NCBI RefSeq assembly: GCF_000151665.1
Contig: NW_013171837.1
Span: 1-64,000, forward strand
DNA: 64,000 bases
DNA from: Blastocystis hominis
Lineage: Eukaryota > Sar > Bigyra > Opalinata > Blastocystidae
Direction: 5' to 3'
How positions within the stretch are numbered: position 1 is the first letter of the stretch; every line of letters starts with the position of its first letter. Positions 15,946 through 31,700 of this stretch are shown here, piece by piece. A program made the translations under genes and the position numbers. Under the pieces are notes generated by a model, which was not told where the DNA came from, did no database searches, and worked only from the letters and a program-made list of their open reading frames with translations.

Positions 15946-16711
15946 TGTAATCGTAGAGTAAATACTTTATTTCTCTGGGCTGTTTTGACGAGTCTATATT
16001 TTGATTGTATCTCCATACTTTTACTTAAAAAGTAACTAATTGCATAAGTAAAAATGTGTTGCTATGACTCTATATCCACTATTTCCTTATTTATCATTAG
16101 TTATTAGTACTATTATGCTTGTTTTTCTTTTCGTCGTCTAGATGATTTGATCCATTGATTGTATTCCATAATTGGCACAATTCATTACATTATACTCTTC
16201 TAAACAATTTAGTTTTAAAATTTATATATTTATCTCTTATTCAAACACGGAGACAAGACCTATTCGTAAAAACACTACTTTCATGTTTCTAGTGTCCTTT
16301 CTTACTTTTAAGCACATTTTATGGTATTTTTACCACAATAATAACTATGTTACCCACTACATTAGTGTTTACTGCAGAGATGATCATCTGGTAATTAATG
16401 AAACAAAATAAATATTTCTATTATTATAGTATGCTTAATATTCTATGAAACTGTTAGGACACATTGTGTTTCCTTCTCTCCAAAAACAATCCAGGTTGTT
16501 TATATGCGCAATAGTCTATTTGGAGTTACTGCATAACAAGAATATGAATATAAATAACCATTACCTATCATCTTGATGTGTACTAAAATCGATTTTTCTC
16601 AATGAGCCAAGTCATCTACCATACATAATTATACTACTAACCCAAAATACGAAGTAACCAGTGTTTTCTCAAACAGAAAAATAACACAATCATTATTCTG
16701 AATTGCTTTTT
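15946..16711. other. AT-rich host intergenic region
   Basis: Very AT-rich sequence between the end of element 1 and the first exon of the giant AAA+ gene. Only small random frames occur. I see no RNA gene; the promoter of the downstream gene must be here. Confidence 0.6.
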
Positions 16712-19700
16712 ATGATTATATATATATCAGATGGAAAAAGAGATCAGCCATACGATATTCAAAGCAATACCAGCTTATCGGATATGAAAGAACGAATTAT
16801 GGTAAATGAGCAAGGAAATGGTAATTATAATGTAGACTGACTTTTGTATGACTTTAGATGATATTCTTTTCTACCAAGACTCTAGAAACATTAATCAGTT
16901 TGAGTCACTGTGCTCTCAATGTAGCAGTAATGCTAGGCTTCTACTGAGAAGAAAATTTACATATAAGATCGTTTGGAAGGGGCGTCGAACTCAATTTCGC
17001 TATCTTACAAACAGTACATATTCAAAATTTATTTCCCGATTTTTAACTTATCATAAAATACCTCAAAACGAATTTTCCAAGTATTGTCTGCAAATTGGTG
17101 GTCAACCTGTGAATCCGTCGTTTATGTTTCCCATTAATGGTATTCCAGAAGATATCTATATACTGGACAATCAAGGTTTGCCATTTTCTCAATATGTCAT
17201 TTAGATATATTATCTCATAGTCAGTTGTTACCGGTTAGTGTGAGGAGCGATAGTTCTACGGTTCATCCACCTTCTCTAAAACGTGGAGTGCCTGGGAACG
17301 AAGTTGATGCTTCTACAGTTGACAGTTCTACGATCAAAGTCGTAGTGAAGATGGGACCCAAATCATTGAAAATGGAAATGTCGAAACAAAAAGAGTTGGC
17401 TGCCATTAAACGATCCTCTTTAAATTCGCTTCTGGATGAAGCTCCTTCCTCTGAAGAGCTATCCGAGTATTCCTTATTCTATAAGGGAGAAAAACTCAAT
17501 GAAACGAAGCAGTTGGGTGAACTTGGGTTATCGAGCTACACTTTCGAATGCGTTCGAAAGGCAGGAAAAACTATTCGAGTCTTCTCCCAGCATAGCAGTG
17601 AGCCGACAGAATTATTGTTTTATAAATCGATCTCTGTGAATGAGGTTCTTACGAGAACCGTTGGAAAGAATGCGATTCATTCGTTCTTTCTTACCAAAAG
17701 AGATTCGGCTATTGTATTGAAAGACGATCTTTGCGTATCCCTCGATGTGACTTGTATCTTGTTTGTTTGTGTTGATGACTGGTAGTACATCTGAATTCAG
17801 AACGGACATTGTTTATTTACGTGGTGGATGGGCGCACGCATGATACTCACAATTTACGAATTCTATTAAAAGCCAAAGGAAGAGAGATATTGCAGTTTCT
17901 TGAAGCAGATAATTCAGATATGTGCTTATTTCGTAACGATCATGGCTTTCTTAATTTAGATTCATTACTCTCGACTCAAGGAGTTGCAAATGGAGACATT
18001 CTCACAAGTAGATGAAGGATCCGATTTGAATTGTAGTTTACGACAACAAAACGACTCCTCAGAAGTTTGTAAAGATTCACGACATGAGAAATCATCTAGA
18101 CAGAATCTATCCTCTAGATCCAAAGAAAACAATCTATAAGTATATTTCGGAACATTGGATCGTGGGAGATTAATTCCTATTATTTTCAACTATAGGCTGT
18201 TACAGGAACTCCTTTCCATCCTGGCCAAAGAGTCATAACAGTCGTAACCTTGTCGAATACACACACGCCTCTCAATATAAAACAAAGTTTGGAATCTTTG
18301 AATGTAATAGACTCAGTGACGTTGGATGGTAACGAAGTGAATCCCTGCTGATTTATAGTGTGGAAAAAGCGTGATTTTGAGAACTTCGATGCTATTTCTG
18401 ATAGCATAAAGTCTAATATTTCGATGAGACCCACAATAAGAATACCACAGCGGATTACAGTATGCGCACCCAAACAATACCAAACAGAAGAAGTCGCTAA
18501 TTCACCATTATCCACATTATCGAGAACTGACATATCGGCCATCTCCGATTCTCAATCTGATCAGAAAAAAACACAATTTTTACCACAACACCCTCCTAAA
18601 CTATTACCAAGGTCACCACCTGGAAAGCAACCAACCCTTGTCCGACCAAAGACTGTTCGCCTGGGTCGGTACTCATCTGCTTCACTTGGTTCAATGGTAA
18701 ATAATTCGATAGTCACCAACTCTCAATCTTTGGATAAAACAGGAGGATTGACGAAGCAACCGATTCTCCCAAATTCGATAAAACTCTCAAAATCGTTTGA
18801 ATTGGAAATCATCCATTGCTTTTCGTCTTCTTCCACCAAAACGTTTTCTTACACGATCAATTCTTCTATTGAGAGTAAAAGGGCCGAATTAATCATTCAC
18901 TATGTCAATGTTGCGTTTAATGACACATGTTATGAATAGGCCGATTTAGAGGAACAGGATAAGGGACACTGGGTAATGTTAGATACAAATGGGACGATGG
19001 TAACTCCCTCCGAGGTGGCTAGAACAGTCAAGCCGAGTGTTGTTGTGTTTATCGTTTATGTACGAATATTGCTCTGTTATGAAGAGTAGAAAAGCCGATT
19101 GGAGGTGACATATTTGATCTTTTCGAGTATTCAGTCTGTGAAACCACTTTCCAAACAATTAGTCTGTAATGCTGGTCATTCATCGTTGATTCTGTTTCGT
19201 GGAGGATGTGGGATTTATTCGCGAGGTTTGTTTTGTAGGGAGAATTCTATGGAGCAATTTAAGGCAATTTAAGGTGATTCTTTCGGATCCGAAGTTTTTG
19301 TTTCTCAATACAGTTATCATATCGGGTATGATAGCAACAGAATCGTTTTATGGATAGACGAGATCGATGAAATTGTGATGGACATTTCGTACAGCCCATC
19401 GCAAAACTGCATTTTGTTTACATCCATTTCTCTTCCTTGTATTGTCTTTTAACTGTTGTTATTTCGATAGATAAAACGCTATTTTGGAAACGGAATGAAT
19501 TGACATATTTCTTTGAAAACGGTGAGTTAACACAAATAAAAGAGTTTCGAGTGAATTTAGGTGGGAAAGAGTTTGTTCCTTTGATGTTTTAGATGAAGTT
19601 GGAAATCAACGAATAATCGAGGACACCATTTTAAAAAGTTGGTTTTTCAAAACGCAAAACGATTTGAAGTACAATATTGTGATAAACGGCATTGAAATCA

Positions 19701-22700
19701 ACCAGGATATTTCAAAATCGTTAGGATGGATTCCTGTTAATCCACACACTTCGCATGTTGTTACTATCAGTAATCGAATGAATGTTTGTTAACGATAGAA
19801 CCGGCTGATTTTGAGGAATACAGCTTTGAGGTGATGGAAGACAATCAGCGGAGTTATGGGGATGACGAATCGATTTTGGTGTGTGAAGCGAGAACAAATC
19901 ATTATTTGACCGAGATTTTTGATTCGCTAAACGTTCATTATGAGCGAACGATCACTGATAAGAATACTGATTTGTATGGGATGATTTCGAGAACGAGGGC
20001 GTTTCGAAATCGGAGAATTCAAGAGAGCTTTTGTTCTCTTCAATCTGCTTTGACTGATGGATGTGATTATGTTCATTTGGGAGATGTGATCAATTTCAGT
20101 GGTAATTTTAATGATCAGAAAAGCGATCGAGTTTTTGTATTACCACTTGTTAATTATACACTTGATCATAATATCATTCCTGAAACAATCTATTTCCACT
20201 GCATTTCTGGAGTGAAGGATGCTACGATTGGCATTTTGTCTCCTCTTGATAAGAAAAAGGTTATCACTGTACGTTGCAGATCCAATGTGCTCATTTTCCA
20301 TTCCACAGAGGAATATGTTCGACTGATAAAGGCAATACGCTCTGACAGAGAGGATTGGGAGTATATCGAATCGAAAGCCTATCGATATGTGAAAACAATG
20401 AAAGAAGATCCTCCGTTTATTAGAGAAACCAATCAAACCCAAATTCGAAATCAAATTGTGGAGGATGTGATTCAATACAACATTCCAGTGGTGATTGAGG
20501 GAGTGATGTCGTCAGGCAAAACATTCACAGTGGAGCAATACTGTCGACGTTCTCTCGTTCCCTTTGTGAGATACAACTTCAGTCCTTCGTCCACAACTGA
20601 GGAATTGCTTGGAGATATGGTGATTACGAACGATGATACAGAAAAGATCAGATTCCAGGACGGAGCTTTCACGGATGCATTCATTCATGGCAAACTGCTA
20701 TTGATGGATGAAATGTCTCTGGCTCCTCCTTCTGTGGTTCAGAGTGTGTTATCGTATTTGTTTGGCAAGAAGATTCTCCATGAAGGCAAGGATGGAAGTG
20801 AAGAGCGTGTAATGCATCGAGATTTCCGCATTATTGCCACTCAGAAACCTACTGGAAGTTCATACAAGCGAAACAATCTGTCTTCTGCAATTCGCGATTG
20901 TTTCCGATTTATCACTCACGATTCAACGAGACCGAAATACTTCCCAATGATTGACAGAGAGGAAAGATTGGAAATCATAACGGCAATGTTTGGAGGAAAT
21001 GCAGAAATCGGAAGAAGAGTGTGTGAGATTCATGATCGAGCTGATAATCGAAAGAATGTGTCTGGAAGAGAGATTGATAAAGGGAAGGATTACACACTTC
21101 GAGATTGTAGTCGTGCAAAATGGATGATGGAAACATTGATGGATAGCAAGATAAATGAAAGCAAAGCATTGGATCGAGCTTTACAAATCGCATACAATGA
21201 AGATTTGAGAACAAATCCAGTATTCAAAGCGGATATTACTTTCAGCAAAGCTGCATTAGACAAGGAATGCTGGAAGGATGTGTATGATCGAGTTCGACTA
21301 GGATTGGAATCTGGATGTCATGTTCTATTGATTGGAGAAACAGAATACGTATCTCGAAAGTATTGTCGAGCAATAATGGAGATAATGCAGAATGAAGGAA
21401 CATCCTATGAAGTGATTCATTGCAGTTCGACTTCTTCAACAGAGAGTGTGATTGGAAGCTATTCACTCGAGAAAGATACTAAGGGTAAGCCAGTTCCTCG
21501 TTTCTGTTCTTCTCCACTGCTTACAGCGATTGAAAATGGAGGTATTTGTGTTCTTCAGTCGATGCATTTGATGAAATCGAATGTGATCGAGCGATTGAAC
21601 TCTGTGTTAGAATTATCACCTGCAGATAGCCATCATCATGTAGTTCGATTTGATGAACGTCGAGAAAGACCGGAATTCGAAATGAGTCCCGAATTCCGTG
21701 TAATCGCAACAACATCTGAGAAGGGTTTGCTAGCATTTTCTCCTGCCTTGAGAAATCGATTTTTGGAAGTATTTGTGAGTCATGAAGATGTAAAGCGATT
21801 TGAAAACTCTCCCAAACTGGGCAAAATATCAAGAGATGAAATTGGTGAAGTGATTAATAATTATTCTCAAACAATCGACTGGTTCAAGCAGCAAGAACTC
21901 CATCGAATGGCCTGCTTTGCAAGAGAAGTGTGTGGATACGAATTGGATGAATCTCTGATTGAAATGCTCGCTAGACAACAACCTTTTTTTGAACTGCAAT
22001 CCCTTCGAAGCCATTGGACTGAAGCTTCAAGATTGTTCTATTGTATTTGCAAAAACAAGGCTGTGGCATTGTGTGGACCTAGAGGCAGTGGAAAGTCCTA
22101 TGCAATTCGGGAAATTATCAATAAGCTCTATATCAGAAGCTATCAAGTGTTCAGTGTATCTGGAGAAACCGAGTTTTCCACTTTGATGGGAAGTATGGAT
22201 ATGAATGGCGATTTCCGAGCTGGAAGATTACTCCAAGCTGTAAAAAGTGGAGGATTAGTGATATTCGAAAATGCTGAAAACATGTCAGCAGAATTACTGG
22301 AAATGCTTGATACTGTTTGTGATCCTTTCACTGATGAGTTCACTTATCCAGCCTCTGTCAATCATTCAATTCATCCTTCATTCCGAGCTTTGTTCGTATT
22401 CACAACACGTCGAGTGAATTCGTTGCCTTCTCTTCCTGCTTATTTCGATATTTGTGAAATGAGTCCAATCCAGAGTGATGAAGCGAAAGAGCTGATGAAT
22501 AGTGAAATCTGCAAACGATTATGTGATCATATTGATAGTAATGAGATTCCATTGAATGAGGTATTCACTCTGGATAAGATTTGTTTCAATACTTCTCATC
22601 CAATAATACGAGTTGCAGCATTGTTTGCCGATCGAATGGATCGCAAAGAACTACTTGAGAGAGTGATAGAAGAATGGATTATGGTGGCTGATGATGAATT

Positions 22701-25700
22701 GAAAATAGAATTGGAAATAGCGAACCAATTATTGGAAGCCTCCTTGATTACTGTTTCAATATCTCCTACCGATCGTAGTCAATCAATCCTTCAACGTGGT
22801 CCTGTCGATATAGAAGTCCCTATCGATTATTTGAGATTGTGTAGTGTTGATTCTTCTGTATTGACTGCATTGTTTACTCTTTCTTTTTCCAATTTCAAGC
22901 AAACTCACCTTCCTGTGTTATTGGTTGGTGATTCAGATATTGCTTCTGAAGTCACTCATTTGCTGTTTCCCAATGCTGCTCATATGGAAATGTCCCGTTC
23001 AATGGAAATGTCTCACACATTTGGTGAGATTTCTGTTTGTCGTAAAGAAGACATTCAGTACATTCTGAGACAAACATCGATCCAAAATGTTGATGGAACT
23101 CCAATGGAAGCATATCATGAACAATTGAATGAATTGCTTGAAGGCTTAAAAGAGGAAAAATCGGTGTTGATGATGCGTCCTGGTCCGATTCTCCGTTCGA
23201 TAATGAGTAACAATTCGATCGTGTTGAACAGTATCAATCTATTGAATGATCGATTACTTCCTCGATTATATTCATTGTTGTTTAGTTTAGATTCGCAAGA
23301 GTTTAGTCTATTTGAGGATTATTCCCAAATTCAAACAGAGATACTTGGTGAATCGGTGAATGCGATTGTAACATGCGAAGATCCAGATTATGGAAGAGTT
23401 GCAAAGAAAGACCAATTCATTCAAGTGTTTTGTCAACCGTATTGTGATTTGGGAAGAGCGAAATATGAGTTTGAAAATCAAGATGACTATCCTTTACACA
23501 TTCTACGAAAGTCAGATATGCTGAGGAATGAATTTGTGAATGCTGAGAAAGTGATTCCATTCTATCTTCGATTCCTTCTATCTGATTTGGCATCTCGAGA
23601 GAATCTGATTCAAATGGGAATGATGAATGAGGATTTGAAGGAAGTGAGTGAATTCCTTCAATCAAGCAACAAGGATGATGCAATGATAATGGATTTGAAG
23701 AAAACTCTATCATTCCTATTTACAAATGATGTTATTGAGGATATAGAATCCAGTCTTCAATCCAAGTATCCATTACTTCCTACAAAGACCACAATTCAGC
23801 TATTGGCATCCATCGTATTGGCAGATCGAAGTCATCTTCCTCTAATTCTTGAAGGAGATCCTGGAGTAGGCAAAACCGTTTCTGCTCAGAATTATTTCGT
23901 AAAGGAGAATCTTGTGTATAAGCGAATCAATTTTTCGAATACCATAACGATTGATAGTTTGTTTGGATGTTATACGATTGTGAATGGATCATTACAATTC
24001 AGAGATGGAAGTATTACAGAACTATTGAGGAGAGCAGATCATTCTGATCAACGAATTGCATTGTTATTAGATGAAGTGAATTTGGCTTTATCAGATGTGC
24101 TTGAAGTATTACTCACTCTGATTCGTTGTTATGTGAATCACGATCCATTCCAAGTTCCAGGAGGCGATTTGATCAACATTCCATCGAACATGCTGATCAT
24201 TTGCTGTATGAATCCAGCATCCATGTCAGCAAATCGCAGCACATTGCCTCGTCAATTCTACAAGTATTGTATTTATCATCGTGATTTGAAATACACATTG
24301 AATGAATTGTTCCTCACAGCTCGTCAAATCTTGAGTAATGTAATGGAATCGGAAGATGAATCAACAGAGAATCAGATTCTTGATTTGTTTGAATATTCCT
24401 ACAACTCCTATCAAAAGACATCGATTCCATTCTCACTTCGAGATGTATTGAAAGTGGATCAGATTGTGAATAATGGAAATAACCTATCATTGGAAACTGC
24501 CTTATGGTTGGTGTTTGCTTGTCGTTATGAAGAATCGGAGAGAAAAGAAATCGAGAAGATATTGAAGCTGGAAGATACATTGAAAGTTGATATTATCAAA
24601 CAAGACGACCAATGTGTTGTTCGTGGTTATTGGGACATTGAAACACAACAAATGTATTCGGGATCTTTCAAAGAGTATTGTTTCACTTCAACAGAGAAAG
24701 TGACGATATTCAAGTTGAGTCTTGCTTTACAATCCAAACGAGCCATTTTGGTTTATGGTTCTTCTCCCTCTGGCAAATCGTATTGTATTTCGAATCTGGC
24801 ATTGATGTGGGATAAACGATGCACTTCGGTGTTTTTGAATCACGAAAGCTCTCCAGATGTGTTCATTGGTCGAAGTACTCTTGGAATTGATGAAAATGGG
24901 AATGAGTGTTTTACATTCCGGAAAGGTCCGCTGTTGAAAGCAATGGAGAGTGGAGATTGGATTGTAATCGAAGATATTCATTTGGCAAACAATGATGTGA
25001 TGGAATCGCTGAATTCTCTGTGTGAAGAAAACCCAACACTGAAGGTATTAGCAGGAAATGAAGAAATAACGTATTCAATGCGACCGAAAAGGGGAGAGAG
25101 AAGGATTCACGAAGCATTCCGAATCTTCTTTACAATATCGGACAATACATTGAAACACTTCACTGGACCGTTCTTGAGTCGTTGTGTGATTGTGTATTGT
25201 GATCCAATATCGACTCAAGCAAATGTTCAAGAAATCTGTCAAATCAATGAATCACATTGCGATCCTTGTAATTTTGGAAGTGAAGAATCAGATACATTCC
25301 GACGATGTATTCGAGTGATAAACAGTAAAGAGAGAGATGCATTTTTGTATGAATTTGGATATACACCGAAGAAAAATGCCTTGGTTTCAAAGATTGAAAT
25401 CCCAAAATCAATTGATAATGAATTGTCTGATTTATGTTTTGATATTCCAGATCTTTCTGAAGCTGATAAAAGGAATCGAATGATTGCCATCATGGAGAAG
25501 ATTTGCACAAGTACAAAGAGTGCATTGATGATAAAAAGGACTGCTGCTCTTCTGGAAAGATGCATGAGATATTTTAAAGGACATTTCATCTACTATATTC
25601 TCGACTGTGCCATCAAAGAACTCGAAATGGATAATCTTCAGAATTGTATGATGAAGAGGCAAAGAGGAGAAAATGCAGGTGTTCTTCGTCGTTGGTATTT

Positions 25701-28700
25701 GATTCCATCGATTGATCCCACATTAAATGCTCGAATCAGAAAAAGTGAATGGAGTTTTGACAAAAGGATTCCATTACATGGTGTATTTGATATTCCAGCA
25801 ACTAAGCAATTCCAATATTTGGAATTGCTGTTTATCTGTAATAGAAAAGAGGAACTGAAGTGGTTTATGAAGGAGAGTGTATTGAATGATTTGGCACTTG
25901 AAACATTTGCGTTGTTGGATACAAGTGATCGAAGTGATTTGACGGAACACGTGATGAAGGCAATCATCAACATTCGAGAAATCTATTTGGATGTGAGATA
26001 TCGAGAGCAACCTCTCAGAAATATGTCAAAACAGAACGATTATGACACCCTCCGAAATCATATTGAATCAGTGAAGCAATCCTTTGAGTGTTTTCCATTT
26101 GAAATAAGAAGCTCAAGCACTATGAGAGAAATTGTGGACACTCTTGAATCGATTGAATCTGCCGCCAGATTAAGTGTGATAGAGCAGATTGAAGAAGATG
26201 GAGACGATGAGCAAAGTATGAAGTTCAGATATTCCGAAGCTGTGCTGAATAGTGGCAAAAATGAGGAATTGAAAAGTTGCATTATTGAAGCATTTAAGGA
26301 TGGAATGATTAATGGTAGAACATACAAATCTATGAATTTCAATGTGTTAGAACCGAACTACTCTGTTTATCATTACTTTACATATTCAAATCGTTCAGCT
26401 GCGAAGTTATCTCATTTGATTTACAAGTTGAAAACATTTAAGAACTACCCATTTATTTTGATTGAATACGCCGACATGTTGAAAGAATTCAAATTGAGTG
26501 TGGCAGATATCTTGAGGGAGTTTCAGTATATATCCATTCTCCTTCCTCACTTATTGACAATGTTGAATGTGTTGCTCAAAAAAGAAATGGAACAATTTGA
26601 TTGGAGTGAATTCCTCGTAGATTACGGTGAATATCCATTTGTCACTCCAATCGAAGTAACTCAAAACGAATTCGAATCAGCGATTGAAATGCTGTTCACC
26701 AATAACTGGTATCAAACCTATTGGATCTCTGTTCAATCTAGAACAAAGGATCGGCATAAGGCATGTAGAAGTTTGAGGAAACACTTACTGAAAAAGTGTT
26801 TCTCAAGCCGTGCACCAAGAGCAATTGATTTGAGAGTTCCATTGCTATTAAATGCTATCGATACGAATACAGGAATCGACAAATTTGATTGCTTGGAAAT
26901 CTATCAGGTCGAAAGTGAGTGGAAGTGTGATCTTCCTTCACATGTTGAACCAGGAACTACGATTCCAAGTGAACTTTTGGAAAAGGAACGACTTCTCATT
27001 TTCCCGATGAATATTCCAAGTCCTGAATTGTGTCAGTTGTGGAGCCATGAATGCAAATTGAGAATTGAAGACAAGCTTTTGATTCTTTGTCCTCGAAAGC
27101 GAACTCTTCTTGGAAGAGTGATTCTCGATATGTTGAACGTGACTTTGCTTCGAAATGCTTTTATCAAAGTAATCAAGAACGTGTGGAACATTGATGAACT
27201 CGTGATGTCGGTCATTTCTGTGGCTGCTGATATTCATAGCGCGGAGGAGGAAGAACTGCAAGGCGAGTTGGAGAAAACAGAGAAGAAAATGAAAGAAAGT
27301 GAACTTGCATTTCAACAAAAGGATGCAGAATTGAAGGAGAGAATACTAGAATTAAGCGACAAATATACGAAACTGGCAGAAGAAAGAACTAAAAGCACAG
27401 GACTCGGAAAGGACTATACAATTCGCAACTCCAATACAATCAAAATGTTTTGCTATATGTATGCGGTGAACAATTTGAAAGAGCAAGATTTCATGGCTTT
27501 TCTGGACAATGCGAAAACCCAAGAGCAAGATATCGATATCATTCCGTGCTATGATTACCACCCATTTGATTTTCAAATGGTATTTATTTCTAAGAATCAT
27601 GCTTTACTAACTGAAAACAAACAGTTCATCGTGTCCATGTTCGCTCCAGAAGGGATTTGTGACTTTTTAAAGTCTTCAACATTTCAATTAGCGGGTAATG
27701 TGATAAAGAAAGTGGGAGTTTCACTTGCTGCTGGATATATTTTGGTCTTGCCTCTTGCACCATTTAAATGGAATGTGAACATCTCAATCGACGATGAGAT
27801 TATTGAATTGAAACGGGACGATCTAGATTTAGTTTATTATTCCAACAGCATAAATATGTTAAGCTACTACAAAAAGAGAAGGTGGGATGCGGTTCAGAAA
27901 CAAAACGTCACAGAAATCAACACAAAAATGTATACGCTTCTTTGCTTATTGAAGTGTATGGTTCACTTACGAGATCGCTTTAGTCTAAAATACCTTATTC
28001 CTATTGCTCAGGATAGACTATTAAAATGGAAACAAGATGAAAGTAAGCAATCCACTGATTATCATTCTTCGTTTGTGTATGTTACTTCCCATTCACCCTT
28101 TTCTTTTGGACTCTTTGCCTTAACCAATTCAACCAATTATTCCAAGGACCCTATCGAATGTGCGGAGATTCAGCGTGCCGAGGATATCGTGCCTTCGAAT
28201 TTAGTTACTCTTGATCAAGCAGTGATCAGCTCCATGAAGACGTATTGGGCTCTTGAAGACTTTTTAGTTATTGGACCCGATTTTGGTTCTGTAAGGAGTG
28301 TAGATCCAATGGCAGAAAGCGACATAAAAGAATTTAAAATGCTGTACAATGAATACAAAAGAATTGAACAACGAAAGGAAATGATAAAACGCAATGAAAT
28401 GGAGTACAAAGAACATCTAAAGAAGAGCAAGCGAGAATTCTTTTCGCCATCGCTATTTTTCTTTCCTATGAAGATGAACCTAACTCCATTGAATACAAAT
28501 GAATTGCTTTCAGTAGATGCAATCGTTGTGTTGTATGATGGAGCCAGAGCATCGATCTGTCTTCCGAAGAACAATACTTTCAATCTTCCAATTAGCTATG
28601 TGGGGGTTCATGGAAATCAAATTGTCTTGCATTATTTGTTGACCAGTATGGAGGTGAGTTTGGAACTTGTTGGAAATGACTGCTATATTACAAAACGTGC

Positions 28701-31700
28701 AAACTGCTTTGAAATTGTGATGAAAGATTCCTCAATTGGGAAGAAAATCGTGAAACTTACCGCTATCGTTTATCGATTATCGGACAACAAGAAGCTTACA
28801 TCCAAAATAGTGGTTTGTTGTTACGAGAGACGGGCAGTTTCTTATCTTATTAAAACCTCAGTGCCCTGCGCTATCAACAATTCGTTTAGTGTAATGCATG
28901 GAAATCGGTTTACACTGTATCCGAAATCATCTCCTATGAGCATTGATCTGTTTATAAACGGCCATGCAAATCATTTTAATTGTGCTCAGGGGTCAACAAA
29001 TGTCATATCCAGAAATCCATACATTGATGTGTTGTTTAGAATAGGGGATTCACTCAAGAACTTCTCTTACAGCGAATGCTTCACATGGAGTGAAAAAGGA
29101 TTGGCTCCGTTTGAAATTGAACGAACTCTACCCAATCTATTGGAGATTCCAAATACATCTCCTGAACTTATTCGAACTACGATTGTCAAGATGCATTCAG
29201 TGCAGATGAGTGAATTCTTGTCTGCTTTTTCCTCCGTTCCTTTTACTTTTTTCTCGGCGAATTTGAATGATCGGAATAGTATTCTTTCTGTGTTAATTGG
29301 ATGTGTGAATGACATGATTCTTCCGTCAATTAAAGAAGAAGCGGAGCGTATTCTGGAATTGGTTCCTCACGAAAATATCAAGCTGGAATGGAACAATGAA
29401 GTTCTAACTAAAACTGGAAGTGAAAGCGTAATAAAAAACGAAAATAGCTACAGAAAGTTGAATTCTAAGAGCTGTATAAGGATCATGAATCGACTGAATA
29501 TGAATAGTCTTTTTGAATTACTATACTCTCGTCAAACAATTGCAAAGATTGTAGATCCAATGAGCAAAGCAGACTCTCTTACGAAAAAGACACTGACGAG
29601 TACCATGAATAGGATTGCCGGCGAAGTTGTTCAGGCAATCGTCGATACTTCAGTGAAAGCGATTGAAATGTTTAAGGACATGAAGTGGATGAGCAAACAA
29701 ACTCACTCAACAATCTCTCTCATTATCGATACGAATTGCAGTTTGAGAAAGAAGAAGCTTCGCATGCGGACAATCATTACCTGCATTCTTGTAACAGTGA
29801 TGCGGGAACTTGGAATCACCTTTAAATTGTATGTGTGTTGCGGTAGATACAAGGGTGTATATGTCTCTACAGAAGCTCAATCGATTAGCGAAATCATTTC
29901 ATTTTTGTTTGACCTGGAAAGGGTAGTGAAATATCCCTCAACGCCTTTGGATTTGTTGACAATTTCGGGTCAGTTTAATGAAAAAGATTCGATTGTGATT
30001 GTGAGTGATGGATTTAGTGAACAGTTGATGGCTCCAGACAATAACAAAGTGAGATATTTGCTTAGAGTGTATTCCAAGTTGTTTTTATTGTGTGTGAAAG
30101 GACAAGATGATGAAGCATTAAGTGATCCAAATCAGGCGTTGCTCGAAAAAGCACTGGAAGCAAATTTCCATGATAATCTGATGATCATAGAGAATATCGA
30201 AGACATCCTAAATTCAACAGATAACAAACTGCAGAATGTGTTTTTTAACACGCAGGAGGTGAAAATGAATGTTGTGTCAAATATATCTTCTTCATCAAAT
30301 TATGCTCGAGAGTTAAAGGAAGATCTGAAAGTTGTATTCAAAGTGAACAAGTCAGTGGTGCAAATCAATGCAATATCAATCAAAATACCTTATAAGCTTG
30401 TGGATATTTCAGATGAGCAGCTGAATATACGTCCAGTATGGAATAACGATCGGGCAGTATTAAATATGTTGAATAGTTGTATACACGAAGCTAATCTGTA
30501 TGATGCACTGACCAGTTCTCTCTTTGTTCCTTCTAAATCGGCGGCATACATACCATCTACCTCCGGACCATCCATTCATATCGCAAATTATGTCAATATT
30601 GTAGTTAATCACACAGGAGATAACAAAATATTTAAGAAGCTTCGAAGTGAGAAAACTCGTGGCTATAGTGCGAGTATAGTGATCGACTGTTCTTCCATCG
30701 CATTTAGTGAAACAAATCGAGCTCATTCATTGATAACAATCTTTTCAATCCTTCGGAATCTAAGTAACATGCAGCTGCCTTGTATTGACTTGTGGGTGGC
30801 ATCTTCTCAAATCATTCGTATAGCAACAGGCATCTCATCGATGGAAGTGTGGGAAAACAGTATTGTGGCTACAGTGTACCAGCATTTATTGATTCCTTGT
30901 CAGAATACCTGTTTGCCAGATTGCATTCGCTATGCTTCGAGCACTTGCCATGCCCGATCATTCAAATCTGTCATGATGGTGTTAACTAATGGTGTACTGT
31001 GTGATGACTCGAGAGCGGAAATCAAATCGATTGTGAGTGGTATTGAAATGACTATTCTTGGAATTGGAATTGGTTTGTATTTGTGCAGATTTGAAGATTT
31101 GTTCCCTGCAATGATTTGGAATTCAAATCCAGCTCGATTATCTGAAACACTGATGAATCTAACCACTGCATCAATCAATGGTTATTTACATGCAGTTCCA
31201 GAAAAGAAAATTGACGATATGATTCTAAACGGAGCATTTGAAAAAGTATATCCTGATTTGACTGAGAGCATTTGCAACATTGAAAGTGATTTTGAAACTA
31301 TATTGAGCAGTGATAAACCCATCGATGAGCCGAATAGATCATATCAACAGTTTTCAATATTGTTTATTATTCTATATTTGTGTCGAGGAGAAAAGAATGA
31401 AGCGGGAAAAGTAATTGATGAGTTTATTACTGAACAAACGCTAAGAAATGGTATAGAAGTGAATGGCCGAAAATACTCTCCTATTTTGAAGTTGGGGGAC
31501 AAGGAAATCAATGGAAAGCCGATTGGGAAAGGATTTAAGATTCGTTATGCTTTTGATTACAAGGCAGCAATCAAAGAATTAAAGAGTAATAGATATCGAA
31601 TGATATTCATTACTTGTTCTCCTGGAGATGGAATCATGGCCAAGGAGTGTGATGATGATGTAGATCAATATGCGGATGCTTTTGTGAGTTGTGTTCATGA

